Shown here one piece after another: positions 29,959 to 41,172 of a stretch of 64,000 nucleotides of DNA. The stretch is taken from assembly GCA_027577595.1 (NCBI GenBank), contig JANBRJ010000048.1:62001-126000 (forward strand), written 5' to 3'. Each line of letters opens with the position of its first letter. Position 1 is the first letter of the stretch. Below the pieces are notes generated by a model. The model saw only the letters and a program-made list of their open reading frames with translations. It ran no database searches and was not told the origin of the DNA. The position numbers were made by a program, and so were the translations under genes. This stretch comes from Coemansia sp. RSA 487 (lineage: Eukaryota; Kickxellomycota; Kickxellomycetes; Kickxellales; Kickxellaceae).

Positions 29959-32900
29959 ATGAGGTTCAGCAGCGTCATCCGGGGCCGCAACGGCTCTGGA
30001 AGTAAAGGCGGCGATCGTGCCAAAGCGTCGCCAGTACCAAAAACGCAGCCTCCGCCAACATCAGGGCAATTATCAAAAATTGAAGCAGTAGTGCCGTCAT
30101 CTACTACAAAGGCGGCATCGCCCCGCAATCTCAGCTCCAGCACCGCCGTTACAAACAACACATCCACAGTCGCGCCAATGCACATGTCGCCTAGCAGTTG
30201 CACAGTTCTGATCGTCGACAAGCGGTTTCTGAAGGGTGTCTACTACACAGCGTCGTCGGGAAGCCCAACGATGCGTGGTGGCCCAGCTCTCGACGATGTT
30301 GTGTTTGTGCAAGAGCTTTTAGAGATATATGGACAAGGTATGTTGCCAGAAACATTGCGGACACGCAATAATAGCTATGGCCAATTTTTTGCATGTTGTC
30401 GAGGAAGGAATGGTTTTTTTGATTTCTTGTGCTCGACTGGCTGCGTTGGATTGCTTGTGCGCATATGGAACAAGCTTGTTACCTTAGCCACAGGAAAAGG
30501 GGAATGAGGCTAAGAAAGCACAGTATATACAGTGCAGCTTTGTATTGGCTTGCCATCTTTGGTCTAGAGCGCTCCTCTGATTTGGCCGCTGCCGCTGTTA
30601 CCCAATAATCCAGCTGCCCCTCCCGCTGCCTGCCCTTGTGCTCTTATTTGCCGTAGAAGCGGGTTGGCTACGTCAATGTGCATTTTTGAAAGTCAGTTTT
30701 TACGTTGAGCTGAGCCATTTCGTTGTTTTTCTTTGTATTTCTGCTCTGGACGATGTAGTTGTGGCGGTGTTGTCTGGAGACACGGCATTGCGATGGATCT
30801 TTAACCACACGGGAAACAAAGCAATTATCGTTCTAATCGACGTGGACGAGACGTATAATCGCGACAAAGACGACGATGACAGTGGCAAAGACAGTCTGTT
30901 CTGTGGCCCCATCTACACACCCCCCTCCAGCCCCCAGGATCACCAGCAGCAGCAGCAGCACCATAGTAGCCAGTGCCGTCAGCGGGATTCTGGCGTTGAC
31001 AAGGATGTCTCTGAATCGCAGGATTCAGGGCCGTATGGTCTTGCACTGCTGCGCGTCATCGCACACTACGTGGCTATCGGCGTGTTCCGAAATGTTGCTC
31101 CTATAGGTAAGCAAGGCAGAATGAGCAATTCTTCTCCCATGCCACACACGCGTGTGGCGCGTACCATTCACTTTCTCACCGCGCACAAGCGCAGCGGTGC
31201 CATTTCTCTTTGCCTCCATGTATGTCTTTCCGTGTTCTATCCGAGTGGATGATGTCCAGTGTGTGTCGTAAATGGCTACACCAACACTTGCGCAGATTGT
31301 GGGCAAACAAAAGCAATAGCAGTAATGTGCTCAAGTAAGCCACAGGAAAATGCACGGCATCAAGCCCCAGCGGCTGCTTCTAACAAGATGCCGGGCAATT
31401 ATGCGCACATACATGCGCCGCACTCAGTCGAACGTTTCTCTCGCCATAACCGGGCCTTGTGTTCAGAACACAGAACCAGCTCTTGGCGCCATTCTATTCT
31501 ATTTTTGTTCCCATGGGTGTGGTGTCATTATGCGTCCGGTTCTAAAACATGCGCACTCTTCCTGCTACAGCCATTCGTCCATTATTCACCTGCCCCGGCC
31601 AATACCTCATCAATAGTGCTTTCCTGCTTTCCTGCTTTCCTGCTTTCCATCTGCGCCATAAACGGGAGCCGATTCTCTCCTCTGCCCACGGGCGGGTTGG
31701 CCTCTGAATTGATCAAGGACAGCTTTGTCTGGCGCAGGCAGGACAGAAACAATGCACAACATTGCAAAGATTTTTTTACTGCCTCCGAAGCCAAGAGCAA
31801 AAAAGAAAAAGCCACAGGCTACTGAGCAGGAAGCGCTGAGTGTGAACGCAGAGCATATTTCGCTCCACAATGTCAAAGCACAGAATGTCGCCATTTACTT
31901 TGCATGAGCCGTGCTGCAATCCGATTTCCTTGATCTACATATCCCACATACACAGAATGTCTGGTTCACTGCAGAGCATCGCCACCACACTGCGAAATCC
32001 ACTGCCCTTTTATTACGGGCTTTTTTTTTTTTGCCAAACACTGGTTTTCTTTTTCTTTCTGCGTGAATCCTTGTTGAAGCATATGATCTCGAGTTACAAA
32101 GCCTGCTGTTTCTTTCTTTGTGCCAGGCCAACCTTAAATTCCCGCAAAAAGCTACAAGCAGAAATCCCGACTTTTCCTCCAAACATCGATAGCTCCTCTC
32201 GCCACCATCCACCACACTGGCAATGCTCCTGCAGGCAAATCCTGTTTTCTTTCTCCGGCGGCGCTTGCGATCGGCGCTGCCACTCCTACATATTCATACA
32301 TGTCTGCTCTCTTTATTTTTCAGTCTCGCTTTGCGCTTTAATGGAACGCTAATTGGACATTGCATTTCAATAGCTGCTCCTCGCTTGTGCTCACACTGGA
32401 ACTGGACGCAAATCGCGCTTGAGCTTTTGTTGTGTCTGGATGTCCCTTTGCTGCTTTCATTATACAATTGAGAACCGCTTTGAATCCATCCTTTTCTGGT
32501 TACGCCAAACAAGTGTCATCTTTCAGACATCCTATTGTCTTTACGAGCGGATGTCTTGCTAAAATGGTTAGCTACCTTATCCTGCTCGCTCTTTGTCCAG
32601 CAAAAGCGCCGTTCTCTCCTCCACTTGCGCATTGATGCGGAAAACAGAGGCTTATCTGACACCAACTCACCACACCCAAGGTTTGGCTTGTGGTTGTTTT
32701 CTTTGTTTTGAGAACGGCCGCAGAGGCACATGCTCCTATTATTTGCCGAAACATAGCGACGCCTCCATTTTCACCTGGATGCATGCATATATAGAGTGCG
32801 GGGGTCAAACAAAAAAATAGAGGCGTCTTTCTTTTGGCTTGGTTTCTTTGCCGCTTGTGCCAATTGCCCTTTGTCCAAAAAAGAAGGCGGGATTGTGACA

Positions 32901-35470
32901 GCTATTTACTCCTAAAGAACCCATCCTCTCTTTGTACCGTTTTTGGAGTGGGAATATGCACTTTATCCATTCCCAGCAAAAAAAAAATAAATGTCTTGCC
33001 TTTTTTGATGACGGTATTTCTTGCCGTCGTATAAATAATGCCTGTCTGTCATACCTTCTGCGCACGCTTGTTTCCCCCCGCCACAAAACAAACCTTCTTG
33101 CAAGCGCTTTCACAATACGTAACCAAACGATTTTCTTTGTGTTCTTCTGTAACTAATCGGGCCAGCTCTGCTTCCGTTGTCTCCTACTCTTTTTGCTCTT
33201 GTTTTATCCTATCTCATATATATACTACCTATTGCGTGAACAAACGCTTTCACGCCAACACCACAACGCCCCCGCCTGATCGCTCCGCTTCAACAACATT
33301 TGACATGGCATCCGCACAACTGGCACCATCGGTTTCGCACAACCTGCGGAATCCAATTCTCGACCGTGCTCGCGACGCCGACCCACTTCTCTCCTACTAC
33401 AAACGCCGGAACTCTGTCCACAACATCAACTACGCGCACTCTATTCGTGCAACCCGCACACAACCGCATCCCAGCGCATCGCAATCTGTAGCAATGAGCT
33501 CGTCGCACGACCCAAACTTTATGCGCCAGGCTGCTGGCATTGGTGCCATGAACTACCTTGTAAAGCCGATATCCGCGGAAACAGTTCACAGTTTGTGGCT
33601 CAATGTCTTTTCGTGTCGCACGCACAACCAGACAACTGCAGCCGTTGCTGCTGCTGCTGTCGCGCGGAGAAGCGTCAGCGGGATGACCATCGACGATAGG
33701 GCCTCACAGACAGCAAACAGCGCAGCCTTGCTTGCGCATAACGAGAGCTGCGGCGATGCCAGTACGCTCTCTCCACAGCAGTCGATATTCCAGCGGCGGA
33801 TACGCACAGACACAATCAACGGCGCTTCCACGGCTGACGCCCGCAACGCCTCTTTTGAAGAAGACTTTATTCGGCAGTTTGTCCCAGCCATCTCGTCCAC
33901 GCTGCCAACAACCAGCGCCAGTGGCGGGGCTGACGACTATCTCGACGACTGCAACGAGGAACTTGAGCACGAGTTTATGACTAGCTCGCGCATCGAGAAT
34001 TTGCGCATGCACCTGCTGGACTGGTCATTCTGCCCCTACGAGATGGACAGCCAGGATCTGATTGACTGCATCGTGATCATGATCATGGATAGCGCCGCCT
34101 GCGTCGACTTGAAGCTGCGGATAAGCCGTGTGCGCAAGTTTGCGTCGATTCTAGAGTCCGCGTACTACGACAACCCTTACCACAACTTCCACCACGCAGT
34201 CGACGTTACCCAGTGCACGTTCTACATCCTGCACACGCTCGGCCTGTTCAGCAAATCGGGCTACAGACGGTCGTCACTCCGCTCGCCGGCAGACGCGTCG
34301 TTCCCGCTGCGCAGCATCCTCCGCCCAACAGACACAATTGCACTTGTTGTCGCGTCCCTCTGCCACGACCTTGGCCATCCTGGGCTCAACAACGCCTTTA
34401 TGGTTCGCGCCCATACCCAGCTGGCGGAGGTATACAACGACCAGTCCGTGCTGGAGAACTTCCACGCTGCCTGCTTCTCGATGATAATGTCGTACTTCTT
34501 TGCCGACTTTGGCTTCTCGAACGGCGCATGCTCCGAAGACGAAGGCGCAAGAGATCCTGCCAATCCTTCCGCCGCACCGCCAAACCACTTTTTGTTTGAC
34601 TACGAGGAGTTCCGGCGGGTAGCCGTCCACGCAATCCTGGCAACCGATATGGCACGGCATTTTGAGTTTATCGGCAAGTGCAAGGCGCAGCACGAGCGGT
34701 TCAAGTCCAGATCGAACCTGCCGATGACACTGCAGCAGCATGAGGCCGAGAGGGCGCAGCTGGCTGCCAGCATCCTCAAGTGCGCAGATATCAGCAATAT
34801 TGTCCGGCCATTCAACATCTCGCAGCGCTGGACACGCAGGCTTAACAAGGAGGTCACGCTCCAGGGCAACATCGAGGAGTCCCTTGGAATGTCGCGCACC
34901 ATGGTTGTCGATATGGAGAACGTGCCTACGTCGCAGATTGCCTTTTACGAGACCTGCGGACGGCCGTTGTTCAACGCCGTTGCCGATCTTGTCCCGGAGC
35001 TGCGGTTCATGGCCGACCAGCTGGAGAACAACATCCGCAACTGGGGCTTTATCAAAAACAACCAGCGCGTGCCTGAAGTCCCGTACGGGCTCAAGCACTC
35101 GTCGACCTTTGAGCTCAGCATCAGCACACGCGCCGGCTCGACGGACTCTGCGCCTGACTTTCTCCAAAAGCGCTCGTATGCAACAAGCAGCATTGCGCCA
35201 GCGGCAAGTGTTCCGTTCGACATATCGACCACCACGGTAGAGAACGAGCATCTGGCTTCCTACACACTCCACGCCAGCGACAGCATCGATAGAATGGCTA
35301 CCGGTGATGATCTTTCCGCAACGACACGGCAGGTGCTATCATCTCACGACAGCAGCGACAGTGGCAAATTGGTAGCAGATGGGCTGCTAGCAAACGACAG
35401 TTCTCTAGAAATGCCTGCTCATTTGTATGTTTCCACAGGCGTACTTTCTCCCTCGCAGAGCCAGCACTGA
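29959..35470 (+). CDS. response-regulator receiver fused to cAMP phosphodiesterase (RegA-like)
   Basis: Modelled exons 29959-30337, 30759-31106 and 33492-35470 (introns of 421 and 2385 bp; donors GTATGT and GTAAGC, acceptors TGTAG). All phases agree, giving 901 residues. After a disordered start, a receiver domain spans exons 1-3: TVLIVDKRF (strand 1), VVAVLSGDTALRWI, the phospho-acceptor-like aspartate in VLIDVD, a ~70-residue acidic/poly-Gln insert, GLALLRVI, then MSSSHDP and GAMNYLVKPIS with the conserved lysine. Class I phosphodiesterase motifs follow from about 470: HNFHHAVDVTQ, CHDLGHPGLNN, ILATDMARH, ILKCADISN. The layout matches Dictyostelium RegA, in which a phosphorelay activates cAMP hydrolysis. 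The strand-1 acidic pair is reduced, so phospho-control is uncertain. Confidence 0.8.
31107..33491 (+). other. 2.4-kb intron with a possible internal start for a short PDE isoform
   Basis: This intron interrupts the receiver domain and is by far the longest modelled here. Most of it lacks coding character and is T/C-rich. Its last part is different: from the ATG at 33305 a frame runs without a stop into exon 3 (33305-35470, 721 residues), with good codon use and the phosphorylation-like RRNSVHN. A second promoter inside the intron could therefore make a phosphodiesterase without the first two thirds of the receiver. Alternatively, two genes overlap here. Confidence 0.5.
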
Positions 35471-36103
35471 ATCTCCTCCAGCTAAACAAAAGACAACAAA
35501 ACAAAAGACGACAACACAAGCTGTGTGCTGCTGTCTCTCTTTTGTCTTTATATTATTCCTCTTCCCCTTCTCTCCTGCTGAGCTCTGTACACTTCTTTTC
35601 CTTTCCTTATCCTGCCTGCTATCATGCGCGCGACGGGGTTCACACATCCTCTATGTGGCTGGATTAAAACGTAGCAAGCAAGGGAGAGAGAGGACTTGCT
35701 TAGTGGCAAGAAGGATGAAAAAGGGAGAGACTCCCTCCTCCTTTACTCGGACAAGTTGTTGCAACACATGTACATTTTTTTACAAGCAACATCCAGACAC
35801 GTATAAAAAAAGGTCCCTTGCAAGCAGCAATATTTTAACTACTCTCCCCTCTGGCATCGCAGCAAAAACATTTCGTTAGGCATTATTCCTTCAACATTTA
35901 CATTTATTTTAAACTATTTCTTTACGTCGTTTCTCCTTTTCTTTTAATGTTCTATCAAAGTACATTTTCTTTTTCCTGTTGTTAACATGTTTCAAAAAGT
36001 TAAAATAATATATCCCTGCGAGCTGTGTCTTAAAAACATTTGGAGCCCCACACAATATTTATGTCGTTTACAGATAAATAAACACTTTCTCAATGGTTGA
36101 TAC
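35471..36103. other. convergent 3' flanks, no gene seen
   Basis: 633 bp between the converging REC-PDE and EMC2 genes. T/C-rich, then AT-rich with AATAAA-like signals near 36073. Nothing coding. Confidence 0.45.
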
Positions 36104-37264
36104 TCAAAGCTTGAGCCATGCTTCCAATGTCTTTTTCATCGCATTGCTGGATCCAGAGTAAATAGCGAGAAGTCGTTCGGTGGCGAGCTGCGATAAGCGC
36201 TCAAGTGTGGCCTTCTGCGGGGCGTTATCGATCTTGAACTGGTGGCTAGAGCCTTTAGATTTGCCCGACGCACGCGAGGAGATATCCAGGATGCGATCGG
36301 CGGTGAGTTTGACACCGTAGAAGCCGCGCACGTTGTCTGTGGATAGCTCGACAACACGCAGGTACTCTTTGAGCGCAATATCAAGGTTGCCCATGGTGTA
36401 GCTGATCTCTGCGTAGCATAGGTGGAAGTAGTGGTTAGCCGGCTGTTGCAAGATGACCTCCTCGACACAGAATGCAGCTTGCGAGTAGAGATGTTGGTCC
36501 ATGTAGAGGTGCATGAGTTCCAGCCACGCTTCAAAGTCGTTTCCATGCGTGTCTAGATAGGAGACCAGTTCCTGGATCGCCTGGACATTCTGGCCTTGCG
36601 ATTTGAGCAACGCAATGAGCCGCTTGTTTGCAAGCACGTTGGTTGCGTCCTTTTCGAGCATCTCGTCGTACAGCTGCTTGGCCTCATCTGGGTGCCCGGT
36701 GGCCTCGCTGACTAACCCATATAGCCGCTTGACGCGCTGGGACTCTTCCCCAAATCGACTGTGTAATATCGCCAAAACTGCCTATCCAATACATAACGCA
36801 ACAGAAGATATAAGCTGTGTTGTCGGTTCAATATATACAATGGTGCTTGCTGTCGATGCTAACTAGACAGCAGTAAAAGAGTTTAATGTGCTTTTTTTGT
36901 ACCTTTGCAACATCGATCTGGCCCTCGTCAATGGCAGCGAGAAACACCTGCTCGTACACGAGCCACACTACAATAGAAATGGAACGTGAATAAACGTTAT
37001 CGTTGCTTTCCTCGCAATAAAGAAACACAAGGTCCAACGTTGCTGTGCATTCTTGTTAGTAAATTCAAAACTTTATTGTTCAGCGAGATGAAGAGACGGT
37101 TTAGCAAATGCAAGACATCGCTCCTTTTCTATAAACGTACCCTCATCGCCTGCTTGGGAAATTGCCCCTTTGTTGAGAAGCGGTTCCGAAAGCTTCAACA
37201 CCTCAAAGGGCCGACGTTCGGAGGACTGTCTTATTTCCGAGAGAAGCTTTAACGAAGCGCTCAT
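36104..37264 (-). CDS. EMC2: ER membrane protein complex subunit 2
   Basis: Three exons: 37264-37141, 36967-36903 and 36781-36104 (introns 173 and 121 bp; donors GTACGT and GTACAA, acceptors TGTAG and GATAG). Phases close exactly, giving 288 residues against 297 in human EMC2. The first splice creates AGDEVWLVYEQV, matching the conserved ..DIWIIYEQV block; the second joins DVAK to AVLAILHSRFG. TPR repeats fill the C-terminal two thirds (GNDFEAWLELMHLYMDQ). EMC2 is the cytosolic scaffold subunit of the EMC insertase, which places tail-anchored and multispanning proteins in the ER. Without the two upstream exons the protein would lack its first 62 residues. Confidence 0.92.
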
Positions 37265-37595
37265 TGTTTGCTTTTTTAAAAAAAACGATTGAGGATAATA
37301 AAAATAAAAAGAACAAAAATTCAGACAAAAAATGTGTAAAGAGAAAGTTTGGCCATGATGAAATAGAAAAAAATACGAACGAACTGGCTTTCTTTTATTC
37401 TTTTAATTCACGATCTCTGATCACGCATGGCTTTTTTGATGGTTTCTTTGATGTTGAAAAGTTTACAAAAAATGCATTTCACTCTTGCTCTCTTTTGCAA
37501 TTCGTGTATCTCTATTATTTACTTTGTCTTTTGATCTGCCTTGTTGTTGCTGTACAAGCACTTGCGCAACAAAAGAGAGTTATCTTAGCTGAACC
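37265..37595. promoter_or_regulatory. divergent EMC2/MIP1 promoter region
   Basis: 331 bp between two outward-facing starts. AT-rich, with oligo-A runs near 37275-37330. No specific site named. Confidence 0.45.
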
Positions 37596-40500
37596 ATGCT
37601 GCGAAGCCAAGGCAGAGCCATGCTTGGCAGCCCGTGGCTGCGCAATGCAATACAAACATGTTATCACTGTTATACAGCCCACACATACACACGAATATGC
37701 CGACAGTATGTTAGTACCACAAGCAAGCTAACAAAACAGGACACGCAGGATCGAGAGCTAGAGCGCAAAAACGAGTTAGACATCACAATGCTTGCGCCGC
37801 AGCTGCGCAAGAGTGTGTTTGCGAAGCCAAGCTTTGAGCCTGCGACGGATATGCAAAAAAGGATATCTATAGACCATCTAAAGTCACAGGAAGTGTATGG
37901 CAAAGAGTCAGAACCAGTCGAAATGGCTGATTTTACCCCGCCCAAGCTGGTCGGGTCGTCGATTGACGAGCATTTTCGTAATATAGGCGAGATTGTCGCA
38001 GAGCCATATCTATCGATGGCAAAGCGGTTTGCCGCAATACCGGATGACAAGATGCCCAAGATGCCATCGGCAAACAAATGGCTTAATAGGTCCGGGTGGA
38101 CGCGGTATGGACCCGACGGCGAAACACGCAAGGTTGTTGCGCCAGATGCGGAGGACGATGTGTTGGTGTACGATGTTGAGATCCTTGTTCCCGACGCGCC
38201 ATATCCGATTATGGCAGCGGCTGTGTCGCCCAATGCCTGGTACATGTGGGTGTCGCCGTACTTGACGGGCGACTCTTCGCGCAACCGCCACCTGATTCCG
38301 ATGATGCATCCGGGTCAGCGCAAGCCGCGCCTTACAATCGGGCACAACGTCGGATTCGATAGGGCACGCATCCAGGAAGAGCGGCTGGCCAAGCGGCCTC
38401 CTCTGGGCTTCCTTGACACGATGTCGCTGCACGTATCGAGCGGCGGCCTATGCAGCCAGCAGCGGCTCTACTGGATGCGATACTCGCGCGCGAAAAAGGA
38501 AAATGATAAAGAGTATTTACAGCTCAACGCCGACACAGGAAAGTTCTTTGACGTCAGCTCCCTCAACAGCCTGAAGGAGGTTGCGCGCCACTACTGCAGC
38601 ATCGATGTGGATAAGGCTCAGCGGGACATGTTTGTCGTTGGCTCGTTGAAGGACATTTGCGAGAACTTTGCCGCCCTGGCCGAGTACTGTGCAATGGATG
38701 TCGATGTGACACGCAAGGTTTACACCAAAGTGTTCCCGGCGTTTTTGAAAAAGTGCCCGCATCCGGTGTCGTTTGCCGGGATGGTCACGATGCTTGAGGG
38801 CTACCTGCCAGTAGATCGCTCGTGGCCAGAGTACATCTGTAAGAGCGAGGAGCTGCTGAAAGAACTCAGCGGCGCAGTTACTTCAAAGCTGCGTGATTTG
38901 GCCGAGGACGCGCTGAAATCAGAGTCGCCCATGGACGACCCATGGCTCAGGAACCTTGATTGGACCGTTGAGCCGCAAAAGTTTACCAAGCCAAAGTTCA
39001 AAGCCGATGGCTCGTACGCAAAGAACGGCGAGCCACGGCCATACACAAAGCAGCTCCTGCCCGGATTCCCGCAATGGTACCGTGACATTTGGGACAAGAA
39101 ATTCAAGCGACCGCACATTACCGTGCGCACACGAATTGCGCCGTACTTGCTAAAATTAAAATGGCTTGGATACCCGCTTTACCACTCAAGCATGTATGGA
39201 TGGGCGTTCCGCGTTCCGATCAACGACTACAACATGTCAATAAACAACGAATCGGCGGACCTGCAGCTCCCTTCATTCAAGGGCATGCGCGTTCTTGAGT
39301 TCCCAAGCAACCCAGACGATCCCGAGTATGAAAAAATCCCGGCGGAAGACAGCAACAGGGCGTTCTATTTCAAAGTACCGCATCCTGATGGCGAGTCCGC
39401 TAATTGCGGCAACCCCTTTGCCAAGTCATACCAGACCGCGATCGAGGATGGCACGCTGTCGTCGGCCTACCCGATGGCCAAGCAGGCGATGGAAATGAAC
39501 GCGATGTGCTCGTACTGGATCAGCGCGCGTGAGCGGATCAAGTCCCAGTTTGTTGTTTGGGATGGCGATGCCGAGGACGCGTTTACTGGCAAGCCGCTGG
39601 GTTTAGGGCTTCCCGAGTCCGACGATTCCGACACGAACTCGGAGTCGGGGCCGGCGGGAGTTATTCTCCCTATAGTTGTGCCAATGGGGACAATTACCAG
39701 ACGCGCAGTTGAGTCAGCGTGGATGACAGCGTCCAATGCCAAGGCAAACAGGCTGGGGTCTGAGCTCAAATCCATGGTGCGGTGCCCCAAGGGCTACCGC
39801 TTTGTCGGTGCCGATGTGGACTCGGAGGAGCTGTGGATCTCGGCGCTGATCGGTGATTCACAGTTCCGGATGCATGGCGCCACAGCGTTTGGCTGGATGA
39901 CTCTGCAAGGGACGAAGGCTGAGGAGACGGATCTTCACTCGAACACCGCGCGTATCCTGGACATTGGTCGTGGAAGTGCCAAGGTGTTTAACTACGGTCG
40001 CATCTACGGCGCCGGCGTCAAGTACGCGACCACTCTTTTGCTTCAGTTCAACCCCGATATGACCGAAGCCGAGGCGGTAGAAAAGGCCGAGCAGCTCTAC
40101 GCATCGACAAAGGGTAAAAACATGCGCAACAAGCGGGCGTTTGGGCGGGCGTTCTGGTACGGCGGTACCGAGAGCTACATGTTTAACAAGCTTGAAGCCA
40201 TTGCAACGTCGGACGATCCGCGGACGCCGGCGCTTGGGTGCGGTATTGCTGATGCGCTGAAGAAAAACGTGGCCGGCGACCGGTTTATGACATCGCGCGT
40301 GAACTGGGTTGTGCAGAGCTCGGGTGTCGATTACTTGCACCTTTTGCTTGTATCGATGACATATTTGTCACGGTGCTACAATATCGATATGCGTTTTGTC
40401 ATCTCCGTGCATGACGAGGTTCGATACATGGTTTCCGAGCGCGATGTCCCGCGGGCAGCGCTGGCATTGCAAATATCCAACCTTTGGGTCAGATCCCTAT

Positions 40501-41009
40501 TTAGCTACCGGCTAGGCATGGAAGATCTCCCGCAGAGCGTGGCATTCTTCTCTGCTGTCGATGTGGACCATGTTTTGCGAAAGGAAGTCGACATGGAGTG
40601 CATCACGCCAACAAACCCGACTCCAATTCCCCCAGGCGTCAGCTACAGCATCAAAAATATACTTGATCTGACAAATGGCGGTAGCCTGGATCCCCCACAG
40701 AACAGCGACAGCACTGACCAGCCAACAAGTTTGGTCGATCATTCGCTTTTTCCGATATTGAAGAACGTAAAGGTACAAAAGCCCAAGAATAGCAGGGCTA
40801 TGGAGCTCCTGCCCAGCATGTATGAAAACAAGCCCGATTACCTTTGGCTTACCGCGCAGATGTTAAGCAGCAGTACGGAGATCAATGCCTTGCTGGTTGA
40901 AACGCAGCATGCTATGAAAAAATATCGTTATTCGCACCCTGCAGCAAAGCATTATAAAAAGACTGCTGGATATACGGAGACCAGATGTGTACAAAATAAT
41001 TCAAAGTAA
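37596..41009 (+). CDS. MIP1: mitochondrial DNA polymerase gamma
   Basis: Intronless, 1137 residues. The first ~50 are Arg/Ser/Thr-rich without acids (MLRSQGRAMLGSPWLRNA), a mitochondrial presequence. The exonuclease domain carries VYDVEILV (motif I), GHNVGFDRARIQEE (II) and YCAMDVDVT (III). The family A polymerase motifs are VGADVDSEELWIS (A), RGSAKVFNYGRIYGAG (B) and ISVHDEVRYMV (C). All catalytic acidic residues are present, so it should be proofreading and active. It replicates and repairs mitochondrial DNA. It converges with TAF12 (163-bp gap). The C-terminal ~120 residues beyond the palm are poorly conserved. Confidence 0.97.
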   Translation: MLRSQGRAMLGSPWLRNAIQTCYHCYTAHTYTRICRQYVSTTSKLTKQDTQDRELERKNELDITMLAPQLRKSVFAKPSFEPATDMQKRISIDHLKSQEVYGKESEPVEMADFTPPKLVGSSIDEHFRNIGEIVAEPYLSMAKRFAAIPDDKMPKMPSANKWLNRSGWTRYGPDGETRKVVAPDAEDDVLVYDVEILVPDAPYPIMAAAVSPNAWYMWVSPYLTGDSSRNRHLIPMMHPGQRKPRLTIGHNVGFDRARIQEERLAKRPPLGFLDTMSLHVSSGGLCSQQRLYWMRYSRAKKENDKEYLQLNADTGKFFDVSSLNSLKEVARHYCSIDVDKAQRDMFVVGSLKDICENFAALAEYCAMDVDVTRKVYTKVFPAFLKKCPHPVSFAGMVTMLEGYLPVDRSWPEYICKSEELLKELSGAVTSKLRDLAEDALKSESPMDDPWLRNLDWTVEPQKFTKPKFKADGSYAKNGEPRPYTKQLLPGFPQWYRDIWDKKFKRPHITVRTRIAPYLLKLKWLGYPLYHSSMYGWAFRVPINDYNMSINNESADLQLPSFKGMRVLEFPSNPDDPEYEKIPAEDSNRAFYFKVPHPDGESANCGNPFAKSYQTAIEDGTLSSAYPMAKQAMEMNAMCSYWISARERIKSQFVVWDGDAEDAFTGKPLGLGLPESDDSDTNSESGPAGVILPIVVPMGTITRRAVESAWMTASNAKANRLGSELKSMVRCPKGYRFVGADVDSEELWISALIGDSQFRMHGATAFGWMTLQGTKAEETDLHSNTARILDIGRGSAKVFNYGRIYGAGVKYATTLLLQFNPDMTEAEAVEKAEQLYASTKGKNMRNKRAFGRAFWYGGTESYMFNKLEAIATSDDPRTPALGCGIADALKKNVAGDRFMTSRVNWVVQSSGVDYLHLLLVSMTYLSRCYNIDMRFVISVHDEVRYMVSERDVPRAALALQISNLWVRSLFSYRLGMEDLPQSVAFFSAVDVDHVLRKEVDMECITPTNPTPIPPGVSYSIKNILDLTNGGSLDPPQNSDSTDQPTSLVDHSLFPILKNVKVQKPKNSRAMELLPSMYENKPDYLWLTAQMLSSSTEINALLVETQHAMKKYRYSHPAAKHYKKTAGYTETRCVQNNSK

Positions 41010-41172
41010 CGATTTTTTAAACCTGCTACACTAGAAGGCATATTTAACTTTAATGTATCGATATAATCTGGACAACAATTATGCAATTTTCCTCTTTCAA
41101 TACGAAATGAAAACACGGAAAGGAGAAAACATTATAAATTACTACACAAACGCGTCGCATCATGTCAACGCC

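Noticed and set aside
28826-29959. Frames upstream of the REC-PDE start as extra coding exons
   Set aside because: T/C-rich sequence with Phe/Ser/Leu-heavy translation, typical of promoter or leader DNA, not protein.
33038-33304. Start of the phosphodiesterase at 33038
   Set aside because: The frame is open but T/C-rich and leader-like; protein-like sequence begins only near the ATG at 33305.
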